Assembly: GCA_039192515.1 (NCBI GenBank)
Contig: JBCCXA010000011.1
Span: 35,447 to 99,446, forward strand
Direction: 5' to 3'
DNA length: 64,000 nt
DNA from: Verrucomicrobiota bacterium
GTDB lineage: Bacteria > Verrucomicrobiota > Verrucomicrobiia > Methylacidiphilales > JBCCWR01
How positions within the stretch are numbered: the stretch's first letter is position 1; every line of letters begins with the position of its first letter. The position numbers were made by a program, and so were the translations under genes. Positions 34,746 through 44,183 of the stretch are shown here, piece after piece. Under the pieces are notes generated by a model that did no database searches, was not told where the DNA came from, and saw only the letters and a program-made list of their open reading frames with translations.

Positions 34746-35614
34746 GGGCAGGATTTACTTATCATTTGATTTTATTAGGAGTGATCCTTTTTCTTTCAAT
34801 TTCATGTGCACTATCTCAAATCGAAAAGAATAATGAAATTGTTTATCAGGAGCGTAGTGAGCTAAGTAACTCTGAGCTAGAAAAGGCTATAGAAAAGACT
34901 CTTACACAGAGAAGATATTTATGGAACAAAGTGGAGAAGCAAAGTCTCCTAGAAGATGTTGACGAGAGCAATTGGTTTTTATTCTGGATAAAAAATTCAC
35001 TAGAGTGGGTTAAAAATAAGTGGAAGGAATGGAATCATATGCTTAGACAATTGGTAGAAAGTTGGTTTGAAAGACTTGGTGGATCTCATAATTCTCGAGA
35101 TAGGAACCCTGCGGATCCCGTATTTTTTATCAAGTTTTTTGCTTTTATTATCTTAGCACTATTTATCAGTTGGATGGTGTACTATTGGTTTAAGCATAGA
35201 AAACACATTACACTCTCTATTGACGAAGATCAGTCAGCCGAGACTGTTTCCATTCCCGATTTAGAAGATGAAGATATTTCTCCTGATCAATTACCAAGTG
35301 ATGAATGGGCGAAATTAGCTGAGGAAATGTTTGAGAAGAGAGAGATGAGACTAGGACTTAGGGCTCTATTTCTGTCTTTATTGGCTCAATTAGGCCATAC
35401 GAATTTCATTCAGATTCGTGCATCAAAATCAAATAGAGATTATCTCATGGAGCTAGAGCGCCGGTTTAAGAATAAAGGCAATATGATTCAATCCTTCAGG
35501 CATAATATCCAGATGATTGAAATGATTTGGTATGGGGATCATCTTGTTACAGAGACGATGATTGATTCTTTTAAAAAGAATAGCAGCATCATTCAACTAG
35601 GTGCCAAGAGCTAA
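34742..35614 (+). CDS. DUF4129-type membrane protein
   Basis: The 290-residue protein has a signal-like or anchoring helix (about 5-25), an extracytoplasmic helical part, a membrane helix at about 137-156 and a cytoplasmic C-terminal DUF4129-like domain at about 195-285 (MRLGLRALFLSLLAQLGH, then SKSNRDYLMELERR). DUF4129 proteins are regular partners of MoxR ATPases and DUF58 proteins. Only two bases separate it from the next gene. Confidence 0.8.
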   Translation: MRAGFTYHLILLGVILFLSISCALSQIEKNNEIVYQERSELSNSELEKAIEKTLTQRRYLWNKVEKQSLLEDVDESNWFLFWIKNSLEWVKNKWKEWNHMLRQLVESWFERLGGSHNSRDRNPADPVFFIKFFAFIILALFISWMVYYWFKHRKHITLSIDEDQSAETVSIPDLEDEDISPDQLPSDEWAKLAEEMFEKREMRLGLRALFLSLLAQLGHTNFIQIRASKSNRDYLMELERRFKNKGNMIQSFRHNIQMIEMIWYGDHLVTETMIDSFKKNSSIIQLGAKS

Positions 35615-35616
35615 AA

Positions 35617-37020
35617 ATGAAGTCACGACTATTTCTGGTGGGGCTATTGTTATTATTGCTCTTCGGTATCATTGAGTTCTTTAGTCTAAGCTTTGAGTCT
35701 GGAGATATTTATCCTGAGTATTCATCTTTTCGATCAGATCTTAAGGGCACTCGCGTGCTTTTTGATTCTTTACAAGCGGTAAACATCTCTGCAGAACGCA
35801 ATTTTATTAAACTAGGAAGTTATATGCCTGGTTATGAAGGGTCATGTGTAATCGTTTGTGGAGTGCATGAAAACAATTTCGATATGATTCCGGAAAATTT
35901 ATTTCAAGAACTTGAAGCTAGGATAAGCAAAGGTTGGAGGCTAATTGTTACTTTGCCAGGAGGGGACTATAGAATTAGTTCTCAAGAAAAGAACGAGGAA
36001 CAACCTAACCAAGATGATTCGCGCAAGGATCAAACAGAGGAAGTTAGTCATACTGGATCTTTTCAAGAAGGTGAAAAAAAGTTGAATGGTAGAGATGAAA
36101 TTCAAAGGAAGGAGTCCAATAATAAAAGAGATTCAAGGCCAACCTTGTATGAGCGTAATTTATCTGTTTGGCTAGAATGGAATGCTGCTATAAAAAATCT
36201 CCCAACAAAGGCCTTGCCTGATGAAGAACAGAATTTCTTAGTTTCTAAGCTTTCTCAATCTTACAAACTAAAAACTAGCAGCGAGAGTATTGCCTTGCCA
36301 CAAGAGATTGCTTGGTATTCAAATCGTTATTTCGACTTAATGACGGAGGGGGAAGAAGAAAGTGTGGAGGTTCGAGATCTTTGGAATATTGTCTATGAAA
36401 TAGAAGGCTATCCAGTTGTAATTGAGAGACCGATCGGCTCAGGCAGCGTGGTGCTGGCTTCAGATTCTTATTTTTTGAGTAATGAAGCCCTAGCTAATGA
36501 GAGAAATGTAAACTTAATCTTATGGATAATGGATAACAAGGAGCAGGTGATTTTTGATGAAGTACACCATGGAGTGCAAAGGACATTGGGTATTTTTAAT
36601 TTATTTGAGCGTTTTCGGGTAGAGGGTTTTCTTCTAGGTGTGATGATTGTTTTTGTTTTATTTCTATGGAAGAGAATGACGAGTCTTGTTGTGCAAGATG
36701 AGCGCTTCTATGGATGGCAAGTAGAGAATATTGTCAGTGGAAGAGACGCTATCTCGGGGTTGGTCCATCTATTAAAGCGTAATATAGCGAGGAAGGATTT
36801 ATTAAATGTTTGTGTGCGGGAGTGGCTGATGACTGCCAGCGTTTGCCGCAAGGGTAAGGATATAGTGGGAGGTAAGCGAGACATATCCCAAGATGTTAAT
36901 GAAGAACTATTTAAGTTGGCGAAACTAGGGAAAAATAGTAAATCGCTAAAGGGTATAGCAGATGAGGACTTAAAAGAGTGCTACAACCAAATTAAGAAAA
37001 AAGTTGCCATCAAAGTCTAG
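35617..37020 (+). CDS. DUF4350-like membrane protein
   Basis: The 467-residue protein has an N-terminal helix (about 5-23), an extracytoplasmic domain beginning YPEYSSFRSDLKGTRVLFDSL that matches the DUF4350 pattern, a low-complexity charged stretch (about 125-175) inserted in that domain, an IFDEVHHG motif near 308, a second membrane helix (about 340-355) and a cytoplasmic C-terminal part. DUF4350 proteins are typical members of MoxR/DUF58/DUF4129 clusters. The polar insert is unusual. Confidence 0.75.
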   Translation: MKSRLFLVGLLLLLLFGIIEFFSLSFESGDIYPEYSSFRSDLKGTRVLFDSLQAVNISAERNFIKLGSYMPGYEGSCVIVCGVHENNFDMIPENLFQELEARISKGWRLIVTLPGGDYRISSQEKNEEQPNQDDSRKDQTEEVSHTGSFQEGEKKLNGRDEIQRKESNNKRDSRPTLYERNLSVWLEWNAAIKNLPTKALPDEEQNFLVSKLSQSYKLKTSSESIALPQEIAWYSNRYFDLMTEGEEESVEVRDLWNIVYEIEGYPVVIERPIGSGSVVLASDSYFLSNEALANERNVNLILWIMDNKEQVIFDEVHHGVQRTLGIFNLFERFRVEGFLLGVMIVFVLFLWKRMTSLVVQDERFYGWQVENIVSGRDAISGLVHLLKRNIARKDLLNVCVREWLMTASVCRKGKDIVGGKRDISQDVNEELFKLAKLGKNSKSLKGIADEDLKECYNQIKKKVAIKV

Positions 37021-37042
37021 TTTAATAATAAAAGGTCAAATT

Positions 37043-38008
37043 ATGAATGAATATGTAGAACAGTTAAAAGAAACGTTATCACGGGCTAAGCAAGAGGTTG
37101 GTAAAGTTATTATTGGGCAGGAATCTGTCATAGACTATTGTTTGATTGTTATTTTTACCGGAAACCATGCTCTGATAGAGGGAGTGCCTGGAGTTGCCAA
37201 AACTCTTTTAGTTCGAACTTTAGCAAAAGTATTAGGCGGCGATTTTTCTAGGATTCAGTTCACTCCTGATCTGATGCCTGCGGATATCACTGGCACCGAG
37301 GTATTCAATATGAAGACCAATGAGTTTGATTTTCATATGGGGCCAATATTCACCTCCTTTCTATTAGCAGATGAGATAAATAGGGCTCCAGCAAAAACAC
37401 AGTCAGCGCTGTTACAAGCTATGCAAGAGTGGGTGGTCTCTATTAGTCGAAAAACGTATACCTTACCCGAAAATTTTACAGTTTTCGCAACGCAAAACCC
37501 GGTTGAATATGAAGGCACTTATCCCTTACCAGAAGCTCAAAAAGATAGATTTATGCTGAAAATCGACATGGATTACCCAGAACATGAAGACGAAATGGAG
37601 TTAGCCAAGAGGATGCTTGGAGACGAGACCCCAGAAAAGGTATTGAATGGGAATCAAGTACATTCGGTTATTTCAATAGAGGACTTGAGTCAATGCCGGC
37701 ACAGTCTACAAGCCATTGTCATGCGAGAAGATCTTGTTGATTATGTGGTGAAAGTAGTACGAGCTACACGTGAGCATGCTGCAGTATTAACAGGTGCAGG
37801 GCCTAGAGCGACTCAAGCCTTAATAGCAGCAAGTCGAGGGATTGCCGCTTTAAACGGAAATGATTTTGTAAGCCCAGATGATATTCGTAGTATTGCTCAA
37901 GCCGTTCTTGTACATCGTGTCATTGTGAGGCCTGAATACGAAATAGAGGGTCTGACATCAGCTGATGTCATTAAAAAAATATTAACGGATGTTCCTGTGC
38001 CCAGATGA
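37043..38008 (+). CDS. MoxR-family AAA+ ATPase
   Basis: AAA+ chaperone-like ATPase thought to remodel or activate protein complexes, usually with a von Willebrand A-type partner. The 321-residue protein has Walker A in EGVPGVAKTLL (near 48-58), Walker B FLLADEINRAP, sensor 1 FATQNPVEYEGTYPLPEAQKDRF and the C-terminal lid. Start is ATG 37043 (MNEYVEQ), with AAAGG eight bases upstream; the longer frame from 37004 overlaps the previous gene. It is the core of the cluster and overlaps the DUF58 gene by four bases. Confidence 0.95.
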   Translation: MNEYVEQLKETLSRAKQEVGKVIIGQESVIDYCLIVIFTGNHALIEGVPGVAKTLLVRTLAKVLGGDFSRIQFTPDLMPADITGTEVFNMKTNEFDFHMGPIFTSFLLADEINRAPAKTQSALLQAMQEWVVSISRKTYTLPENFTVFATQNPVEYEGTYPLPEAQKDRFMLKIDMDYPEHEDEMELAKRMLGDETPEKVLNGNQVHSVISIEDLSQCRHSLQAIVMREDLVDYVVKVVRATREHAAVLTGAGPRATQALIAASRGIAALNGNDFVSPDDIRSIAQAVLVHRVIVRPEYEIEGLTSADVIKKILTDVPVPR

Positions 38009-39381
38009 TTGCTCCTCAGACAAGGCTCATCTTGGCTGCAACAGTTGTGATTATTCCGAGTCTGGGATTATGGGCTTTAGTGTCAGACCCATTAATTCAG
38101 ACCCTGACTCTAACGGTTTTAGTGATGTTTTTTATGTTGCTAATTATCGACGCTATGAAGGTTTGGTATGTTCCACGGCAAATCAAAGTACAACCCATTA
38201 CGGAGCTGCAACGGTTAGTTTTAGAGCATGAGGGAGTTCTAACCTTTTTGTGTACGTGGGAAGAAGAGAAAAATAAAAAATCTTCTTTTAAAATGGGCCT
38301 TAAAGTTCCTCCCAGTTTAGTGATCTCTCATGCTGGTCAGATTGTAGAATTTGAGGAAAGTGTTAAACAGGTGGAAGTTAGATTATCTTGTCAGCCATTT
38401 GAAAGAGGTAGCTTTCTTATTGATAATTGTCAGGTGGAAGTTTGCAGTTCCATGGGCTTTTGGGCCAAGCGAAAAAAAACTCCACTAAAATGTGAAATAC
38501 GAGTTTACCCTAATCTAGATGAAGAAAAGGCTGTTATCTCAGCACTATTTAACAAGCGTATGTTTTCGGGTCTACATGTGCAAAGGCAAGTAGGCCAAGG
38601 GCGGGAATTTGAAAAATTACGCGACTATATTCCAGGTGATAGTTATGATGATATTAGTTGGAAAGCAACAGCAAAAAGACGCACACCAGTTACCAAAGAA
38701 TATCAAATTGAAACAGAGCAGCAGATATATGTTGTGTTGGATTGTTCTCGCTTGAGTTCCCGAAAAAGTTCTTTACGACGAGGTGCCTCAAAACTTAAAC
38801 AAACTGGCCCACAGCGCAACTATTTGGAAAAAGGGGTAGAAACTGCGATGTTGCTAAACATTGCCGCCGAAAACCAAAAGGATGCTTTTGGTATTGTTAC
38901 TTTTAGTGATCAAGTAGAAAATTTTATTCGAGCTGGTCATGGAAGAGCAACCTTTATGGCGTGTCGGGATGCACTTTTTCAAGTGCAACCAAAACTTGTA
39001 GCTCCAGACTACCAGGAGGTTTGCACCCAATTACGAACTAAAGTAAGAAAGCGTTCTCTCTTAGTTTTCATAACTAGTTTAGACGATGTTGGGGTGATGG
39101 ATCAATTACTTGCTGGTGTTCAGATATTAAGAAGCAAGCATTTGGTATTAATATGCTATTTACAACCAAAGAAGATTGAGCCCATTTTTGCAGGTCATGC
39201 AGTCAGCAGTGGCTCAGAAGTTTATGAGAGGTTGGCAGGTCATATGGCTTGGAAACAGATGCACGAAGTAGAAAATAAGTTATTATCTCAAGGTGTTTTA
39301 TCCGTAGGAGTGGAATTTCAATCGATGGCTTCAGAAATTGTCTCTCAGTACCTCAATGTCAAAAGAAGACAAATACTATGA
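38005..39381 (+). CDS. DUF58 protein (vWA-like partner of MoxR)
   Basis: The 458-residue protein has two N-terminal membrane helices (about 8-25 and 30-48), a beta-rich region, and the DUF58 core at about 205-260 (GREFEKLRDYIPGD, then ISWKATAKR) running into a vWA-like domain. Its metal-site motif reads DCSRLS rather than DxSxS, with a basic loop after it, so metal binding may be altered. It sits between MoxR and SpoIIM-like genes with ATGA overlaps on both sides, the standard arrangement. Confidence 0.9.
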   Translation: MIAPQTRLILAATVVIIPSLGLWALVSDPLIQTLTLTVLVMFFMLLIIDAMKVWYVPRQIKVQPITELQRLVLEHEGVLTFLCTWEEEKNKKSSFKMGLKVPPSLVISHAGQIVEFEESVKQVEVRLSCQPFERGSFLIDNCQVEVCSSMGFWAKRKKTPLKCEIRVYPNLDEEKAVISALFNKRMFSGLHVQRQVGQGREFEKLRDYIPGDSYDDISWKATAKRRTPVTKEYQIETEQQIYVVLDCSRLSSRKSSLRRGASKLKQTGPQRNYLEKGVETAMLLNIAAENQKDAFGIVTFSDQVENFIRAGHGRATFMACRDALFQVQPKLVAPDYQEVCTQLRTKVRKRSLLVFITSLDDVGVMDQLLAGVQILRSKHLVLICYLQPKKIEPIFAGHAVSSGSEVYERLAGHMAWKQMHEVENKLLSQGVLSVGVEFQSMASEIVSQYLNVKRRQIL

Positions 39382-40382
39382 TTGTTGATTTTGATAAGTT
39401 TGTGGAGCAGGAACAGGTTTATTGGCAAGAGTTAGAAGGTATGCTTGATAAAAGTGATAAAGATATTGGTTTCAAGATGTCTTTGGCAGAGATCCAACGC
39501 TTTCAGTATCTTTACGGTCGTGTCTCCTCAGATTTAGCGAAAGTTTCTGTTCTACCTTCCGAGTCTGATATACGTGTTTATTTAGAAGGATTGGTTGCCA
39601 GGACTTATAGCTTTGTTCATGAAGTTAGGGTGAGTAAGCGTCGATTTAAGATTGTATCCTGGATAAAAGATAAAGTCCCATCCGTTTTTCGGACTCGTGT
39701 AAGATCCTTTCAGCTGTCTTGCACCTTCATGTTTATAGGAGCATTATTTGGGGCTTTAGCTATTATTTGGGATCCAGCTAGTAAAGAGATTATAATGCCT
39801 TTCCCTCATTTGCTGGGGGATCCTTCTGATCGTGTGGCCTATGAGGAGGCAAATAAGAATAGCGAAACTATGGCGGGCTCTCAGGGAACATTTGCTTCTT
39901 CTTTGATGACCCACAATATTAAGGTCTCATTGTTTGTTTTTGCTTTAGGAATTACGGCAGGGATTGGTCCATCAATTTTACTCTTCTATAACGGTGTGAT
40001 TCTTGGAGCGGTTTTTGCTGATTATATGATAGCTGAAGAAACCCTGTTCTTACTGGCTTGGTTACTGCCCCATGGGTCAGTAGAGTTACCAGCCGTTCTT
40101 ATAGCGGGCCAGGCATCTTATGTTTTAGCCGGCGCTATTATAGGTAGAGAAGATGGAAAGCCCTTAACCACTCGCATCCGTCAAGTTTTAGATGATTTGA
40201 TGCATTTACTTGGGTGTGTTGCCATTTTATTGATTTGGGCTGGAGTAGTAGAATCCTTTTTTTCTCAGTATCATTACCCTGTTCTACCTTATGAATTTAA
40301 AATTATATTTGGTGCTATTCAGCTAGTTGCATTGTTTTATTGGCTCTTAGCAAGTCGAAGGAAGTCTGAGCAAAGCACTTAA
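39378..40382 (+). CDS. SpoIIM-like (DUF95) membrane protein
   Basis: Related to stage II sporulation protein M, a membrane protein that in Bacillus works in septal peptidoglycan hydrolysis; in Gram-negatives it is a common partner of MoxR and RDD proteins with unknown role. The 334-residue protein has a soluble N-terminus (about 1-110) and about five or six membrane helices thereafter, with the family's GITAGIGPSILLFYNGVILG and LPHGSVELPAVLIAG blocks. It overlaps the DUF58 gene by four bases. Confidence 0.85.
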   Translation: MIVDFDKFVEQEQVYWQELEGMLDKSDKDIGFKMSLAEIQRFQYLYGRVSSDLAKVSVLPSESDIRVYLEGLVARTYSFVHEVRVSKRRFKIVSWIKDKVPSVFRTRVRSFQLSCTFMFIGALFGALAIIWDPASKEIIMPFPHLLGDPSDRVAYEEANKNSETMAGSQGTFASSLMTHNIKVSLFVFALGITAGIGPSILLFYNGVILGAVFADYMIAEETLFLLAWLLPHGSVELPAVLIAGQASYVLAGAIIGREDGKPLTTRIRQVLDDLMHLLGCVAILLIWAGVVESFFSQYHYPVLPYEFKIIFGAIQLVALFYWLLASRRKSEQST

Positions 40383-40389
40383 AGGTAAC

Positions 40390-41166
40390 ATGGTTATGAG
40401 TATAAGGCAGAGTCAGGAGTTATTAGTGAAGACACCTGAGGGTGTTGTTTTTTCTATTCCCTTAGCTGGTATGATTACTCGAACACTAGCTTTGTTAGTT
40501 GATTTCATGGTCATCATTATTTTAGCGAAAGCAGTCAATTTCGTAACAATTTGGTTTATGTTAGTCAGCTCAGATTTAATGAATTCGCTGAATATTATTT
40601 TATATTTTATCATCTCAACTGGATATACTATCTTTTTTGAATGGGGCTTACGTGGACAAACTCTCGGTAAACGTTTGTTAGGGTTGCAGGTTATTGATGC
40701 GGATGCCTTGCCTTTAAAGTTTTCTCAAGTGGTGATGCGAAATCTTCTCAGATTTGTAGATGCCTTGCCCGCCTTTTATTTAGTTGGTGGGATCACTGCT
40801 TTTTTTACCAGTAAGGTTCAGAGGCTAGGAGATCTTGCTGCTAATACTGTTGTAATAAGACACAGACGGGCAGATCAGCCAAGTTTAGAAAAAATCTTTG
40901 CCGGCAAATATAATTCGTTTTGTGATTACCCGCATTTAGTTGCAAAGTTGAAACAACGGATTGATATCATGGAGGCAGATATTGCTTTGCAGGCTTTGTC
41001 GCGTAGGGATGATATGAGTGATAGTGATCGATTGTTACTTTTTGATCGCTTGGCCTCGCATTTCAAAGAAATTATTGAGTTTCCAGAAAAAACAACCTTT
41101 GGTCTTAGCTCAGAGCAATATGTAAAGAATGTTGTGGATTTGCTCTTTACCAAAAAAAAGATGTAA
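40390..41166 (+). CDS. RDD domain membrane protein
   Basis: Last gene of the MoxR cluster. The 258-residue protein has an RDD domain at about 20-160: RTLALLVDFMVII, then WGLRGQTLGKRLLGLQVI and a closing QRLGDLAANTVVI, with about four membrane helices. A soluble helical tail of roughly 90 residues follows. In many genomes an RDD protein is paired with SpoIIM-like and MoxR genes exactly as here. AAAGG lies just before the ATG. Confidence 0.88.
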   Translation: MVMSIRQSQELLVKTPEGVVFSIPLAGMITRTLALLVDFMVIIILAKAVNFVTIWFMLVSSDLMNSLNIILYFIISTGYTIFFEWGLRGQTLGKRLLGLQVIDADALPLKFSQVVMRNLLRFVDALPAFYLVGGITAFFTSKVQRLGDLAANTVVIRHRRADQPSLEKIFAGKYNSFCDYPHLVAKLKQRIDIMEADIALQALSRRDDMSDSDRLLLFDRLASHFKEIIEFPEKTTFGLSSEQYVKNVVDLLFTKKKM

Positions 41167-41200
41167 AAAGTTTAGATCAGGTCAAGAGCTAGCTTCATTT

Positions 41201-42181
41201 TTAAGCGGCGGGCTGTAAAGGCTCTGTTCTAGATATATCAGCGTCTTCATTAGTATTTTGTTCACTCTTATATGTGCTAGGGGATTGTGGTCTAGAAGTT
41301 GCTGCTTTGTATGGATTTTTGCTTACTTTGGAATTGGAGGACTCATTAAGTAAGTTAGGAAATGCCGAGGCTCTGTTAGGGTAGTAGCGGTCAAATAGTT
41401 CTTCTGCTTGCGCACGGACCATATGTTGCTGTTGGTTGTTTAATACGATTCTTTCTGAGCGACCTTCAACCTCAAGGCGAATCTTACCAGAGGATAAGAC
41501 TTCTATAATAATAGGCCTGAAGGCTTCTGGTTTGTATCCTTGAGCAATGTATTCAGCAATTTTTTCTTTGAGGGTGAGTTCTTCAGTTAATTTTTTGGAT
41601 CCAAACTCCTTAGATACTGAAACGGAAATACGTTCAAAATGAATCTCCACAGGCAAAGGTGGAGCCCAAGGAACAACCCCATCACGGCGTTGCAGAACGC
41701 GTATTTCTCGAATTTTGCCACACAGAGCATCTATGGGGAATGGCTTTGAGACATATCGCTTAAATTTTCCACGTGCCATTTCATTGCGATTTAAGTCTTT
41801 TGCTTCATCTGGTGTGATAAGGCCTGAAATCAAAATAATTCCAATTCGGCCTAAATGAGGATCGTGCTGGATCACTTCAGAAATATCTTCTCCGTTTATA
41901 TCTTGTAGACCCAGATCCAAAACAACAATGTCGGGCCGGTTAACCTTAAGTATTTGTAAGCATTCGGTGCCTGAGGCACCTGTAAGAGTTTGATAGCCCC
42001 TTGCTTGGAGGTTGGTAGACATCATTTCGATGACGTTTTCGTCATCATCTATGAGTGCAATAATTTCTACAGGATTGCCGCCATGTTCCTCAATGCCTAA
42101 TTTGTAGCCCTCTTCAAAAGCCATACGTTCGTTGTCGCTCTCGAATTTTTTCTGGTCGATCATTTCTTGAATGTTAGACAT
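41201..42181 (-). CDS. Response regulator receiver protein with unknown output domain
   Basis: The 326-residue protein has an N-terminal helix of about 35 residues, a receiver domain at about 38-160 with DDDE acidic pocket, phospho-Asp in IVVLDLGL, Ser in LISG and Lys in VSKPF, then an output region (about 175-275) I do not recognise and a disordered Ser/Pro-rich tail. No DNA-binding motif is evident. It converges on the MoxR cluster and is divergent from glgA. Confidence 0.75.
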   Translation of the reverse strand: MSNIQEMIDQKKFESDNERMAFEEGYKLGIEEHGGNPVEIIALIDDDENVIEMMSTNLQARGYQTLTGASGTECLQILKVNRPDIVVLDLGLQDINGEDISEVIQHDPHLGRIGIILISGLITPDEAKDLNRNEMARGKFKRYVSKPFPIDALCGKIREIRVLQRRDGVVPWAPPLPVEIHFERISVSVSKEFGSKKLTEELTLKEKIAEYIAQGYKPEAFRPIIIEVLSSGKIRLEVEGRSERIVLNNQQQHMVRAQAEELFDRYYPNRASAFPNLLNESSNSKVSKNPYKAATSRPQSPSTYKSEQNTNEDADISRTEPLQPAA

Positions 42182-42533
42182 CTTAATAGCAATGAGTAGT
42201 GGTTCTCCCTACTTGTTGAAAATCGACAAAATATTTCCAAAATAAAGCCAAAAATACAAAAGATATAGTTTGTATAAATTAAATGATTTAATAATCAGTT
42301 GTTTGTCATTTAGAAAGACAGAAAAAAACATAAGAATTACTAATAAATTTGAAGCTAGGGAACTAGTTGCTATCATTGGGGTTAAAGTTAGTTAAATAAA
42401 AGGCAGTAAGTGGCTAGATTTTTGATTCCTTAAAGAATTTGCAAATATGATTCCCTTTTGCCGAATAGGCTTATATGACATCTAGAGAGTTTCTCCTAAA
42501 GATAGGGCTGTTGGTGGTAATTCCAGACGAATT
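42182..42533. other. AT-rich divergent intergenic region
   Basis: About 350 bases between the response regulator and glgA, strongly AT-rich, with a likely glgA promoter (listed separately). No gene or RNA recognised. Confidence 0.5.
42422..42451 (+). promoter_or_regulatory. Candidate sigma70-type promoter of glgA
   Basis: TTGATT at 42422-42427 and TATGAT at 42446-42451, with an 18-base spacer, are close to the -35 and -10 consensus. Start of transcription would be near 42458, leaving a leader of roughly 75 bases before the glgA ATG. Prediction by eye only. Confidence 0.4.
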
Positions 42534-44150
42534 ATGAAAATCTTATTTGTATGTTCTGAATGCATGCCCTACGTGAAAACGGGTGGACTAGGAGATGCGA
42601 CAGCAGGGCTTGCTAAAGCTCTGGGTGAATTAGGACATGAAGTCAGAGTCTTGATGCCTCTCTACTCAGAGATTCCGAGGGAGAAATATAAGATTAAGTA
42701 CTTAGCATCATCTTGTATTCATATGGGTGATGGTGAAGAGCAATGGATAGGACTCTATGAGGGCAGTTTGAGCTTAAAAGTTCGAATTTGGTTTATGGAG
42801 TGTGATCGTTTTTTTGCGAGGCCCGGCATCTATAGTTATAATAATGAGGATTATCCAGATAACGCTTATCGTTATGCCCTATTATCCAAAGCAGCTCTAC
42901 AAATAGCTAAAGATCAGATATTTATACCAGAAGTCATGCATGTTCATGATTGGCCTGCCGCTTTAGTTCCTCTTTTCCTGAAGACTTGGGATAGGATTTT
43001 ATCTCCGCTTTCCTCTACCGCTAGCGTTCTAACAATTCATAATATTGGCTATCAAGGGGTTTACACTGCGGATGTCTTGAAATTTTTAGGTGTTGGACTC
43101 GAGTATTATCACTCAGGATGTCTAGAGGCACACGGACGGATCAATATGCTTAAAGCGGGGATTGCTATGGCTGATGCCATTACGACGGTTTCTCCCACTC
43201 ATGCAGATGAGATTTGTGATCCTATTGGAGGGATGGGGATGGCGCCATATATCAGCTCCAGAAAGGGCGATCTATTTGGTATTTTAAACGGAGTTGATTA
43301 CGACCACTGGGATCCTGAGACTGATGAGCATATTCCATTTAATTATTCTGTTAGGGATACAAGTGGCAAAGTGGGCTGTAAAAAAGAGCTTCAAAGATAT
43401 TTTGGATTACCAGAGGGCAAAGAGATTCCAGTAGTAGGTATTGTTACCCGATTAGTAGCCCAGAAAGGCATTTCATTAATGCAAGAAGCCTTAGGTTCTG
43501 TGGTAGATGAAATGGACTTACAGTTGGTAATGCTTGGTTCAGGCTTACATGAGACAGAGGCATTCTTTCACCGATTGAAGCAACGTTTTCCTGATAAAGT
43601 TGGGATTCATATTGGCTTTTCTGGACCCCTGTCTCACTTGATAGAAGCTGGTAGTGACTTTTTCCTGATGCCCTCTATCTACGAGCCGTGTGGCCTGAAC
43701 CAAATTTACTCATTAAAATATGGTACTGTCCCCATAGTCCGGTCAACAGGTGGACTCGAGGATACGGTAGTCGATTGGAAAAATAACAATGGAACAGGCA
43801 TTAAGTTTAACGATATTTCTGCCGATTCTATGAAAGAAGCTCTGTGCCGGGCTATGCAACTTTGGTATGACTATCCCAAAGAGTACTTAGCTATAAGAAA
43901 GCGGGGCATGAAGCAGGATTTTTGTTGGAAAGAATCTGCTAAAAAATATGAAGTTGTTTACACACATGCAATAGAGCGGCGTTTGAATTTGCTGCCAGAA
44001 GCAGTCAAAGAAGACGTCCATGAGAAGGGAACTATGAGCAAGGTAAAAAATAATCTTAGCAAGAGCAAGGGTGCAGCGGGTCGTCTGCAAAGAGTAAATG
44101 GTAATTTTATGCTTCAGGCAATCCGAGGTACTAGCAAAGGCAAGTCCTAG
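42534..44150 (+). CDS. glgA: Glycogen (starch) synthase, GT5
   Basis: Extends alpha-1,4-glucan from ADP- or UDP-glucose. The 538-residue protein has the KTGGLGD substrate loop at 15-21, HVHDWPAALVP, and the C-terminal PSIYEPCGLNQIYSLKYGTVPIVR block with the catalytic Glu. After the usual end there is a basic tail of about 45 residues rich in Lys, Ser and Gly, which is atypical. It is monocistronic, with a hairpin terminator directly after the stop. No other glycogen gene is adjacent. Confidence 0.92.
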   Translation: MKILFVCSECMPYVKTGGLGDATAGLAKALGELGHEVRVLMPLYSEIPREKYKIKYLASSCIHMGDGEEQWIGLYEGSLSLKVRIWFMECDRFFARPGIYSYNNEDYPDNAYRYALLSKAALQIAKDQIFIPEVMHVHDWPAALVPLFLKTWDRILSPLSSTASVLTIHNIGYQGVYTADVLKFLGVGLEYYHSGCLEAHGRINMLKAGIAMADAITTVSPTHADEICDPIGGMGMAPYISSRKGDLFGILNGVDYDHWDPETDEHIPFNYSVRDTSGKVGCKKELQRYFGLPEGKEIPVVGIVTRLVAQKGISLMQEALGSVVDEMDLQLVMLGSGLHETEAFFHRLKQRFPDKVGIHIGFSGPLSHLIEAGSDFFLMPSIYEPCGLNQIYSLKYGTVPIVRSTGGLEDTVVDWKNNNGTGIKFNDISADSMKEALCRAMQLWYDYPKEYLAIRKRGMKQDFCWKESAKKYEVVYTHAIERRLNLLPEAVKEDVHEKGTMSKVKNNLSKSKGAAGRLQRVNGNFMLQAIRGTSKGKS

Positions 44151-44154
44151 GTCC

Positions 44155-44183
44155 GAGCCCAAGCTACGAGCTAGGGGCTTTTG
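44155..44183 (+). terminator. Rho-independent terminator after glgA
   Basis: AGCCC (44156-44160) pairs with GGGCT (44175-44179) and an inner AGCT/AGCT pair extends the stem; TTTT follows. It lies just after the glgA stop and overlaps the last codons of the converging gene at 44171. Confidence 0.6.
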
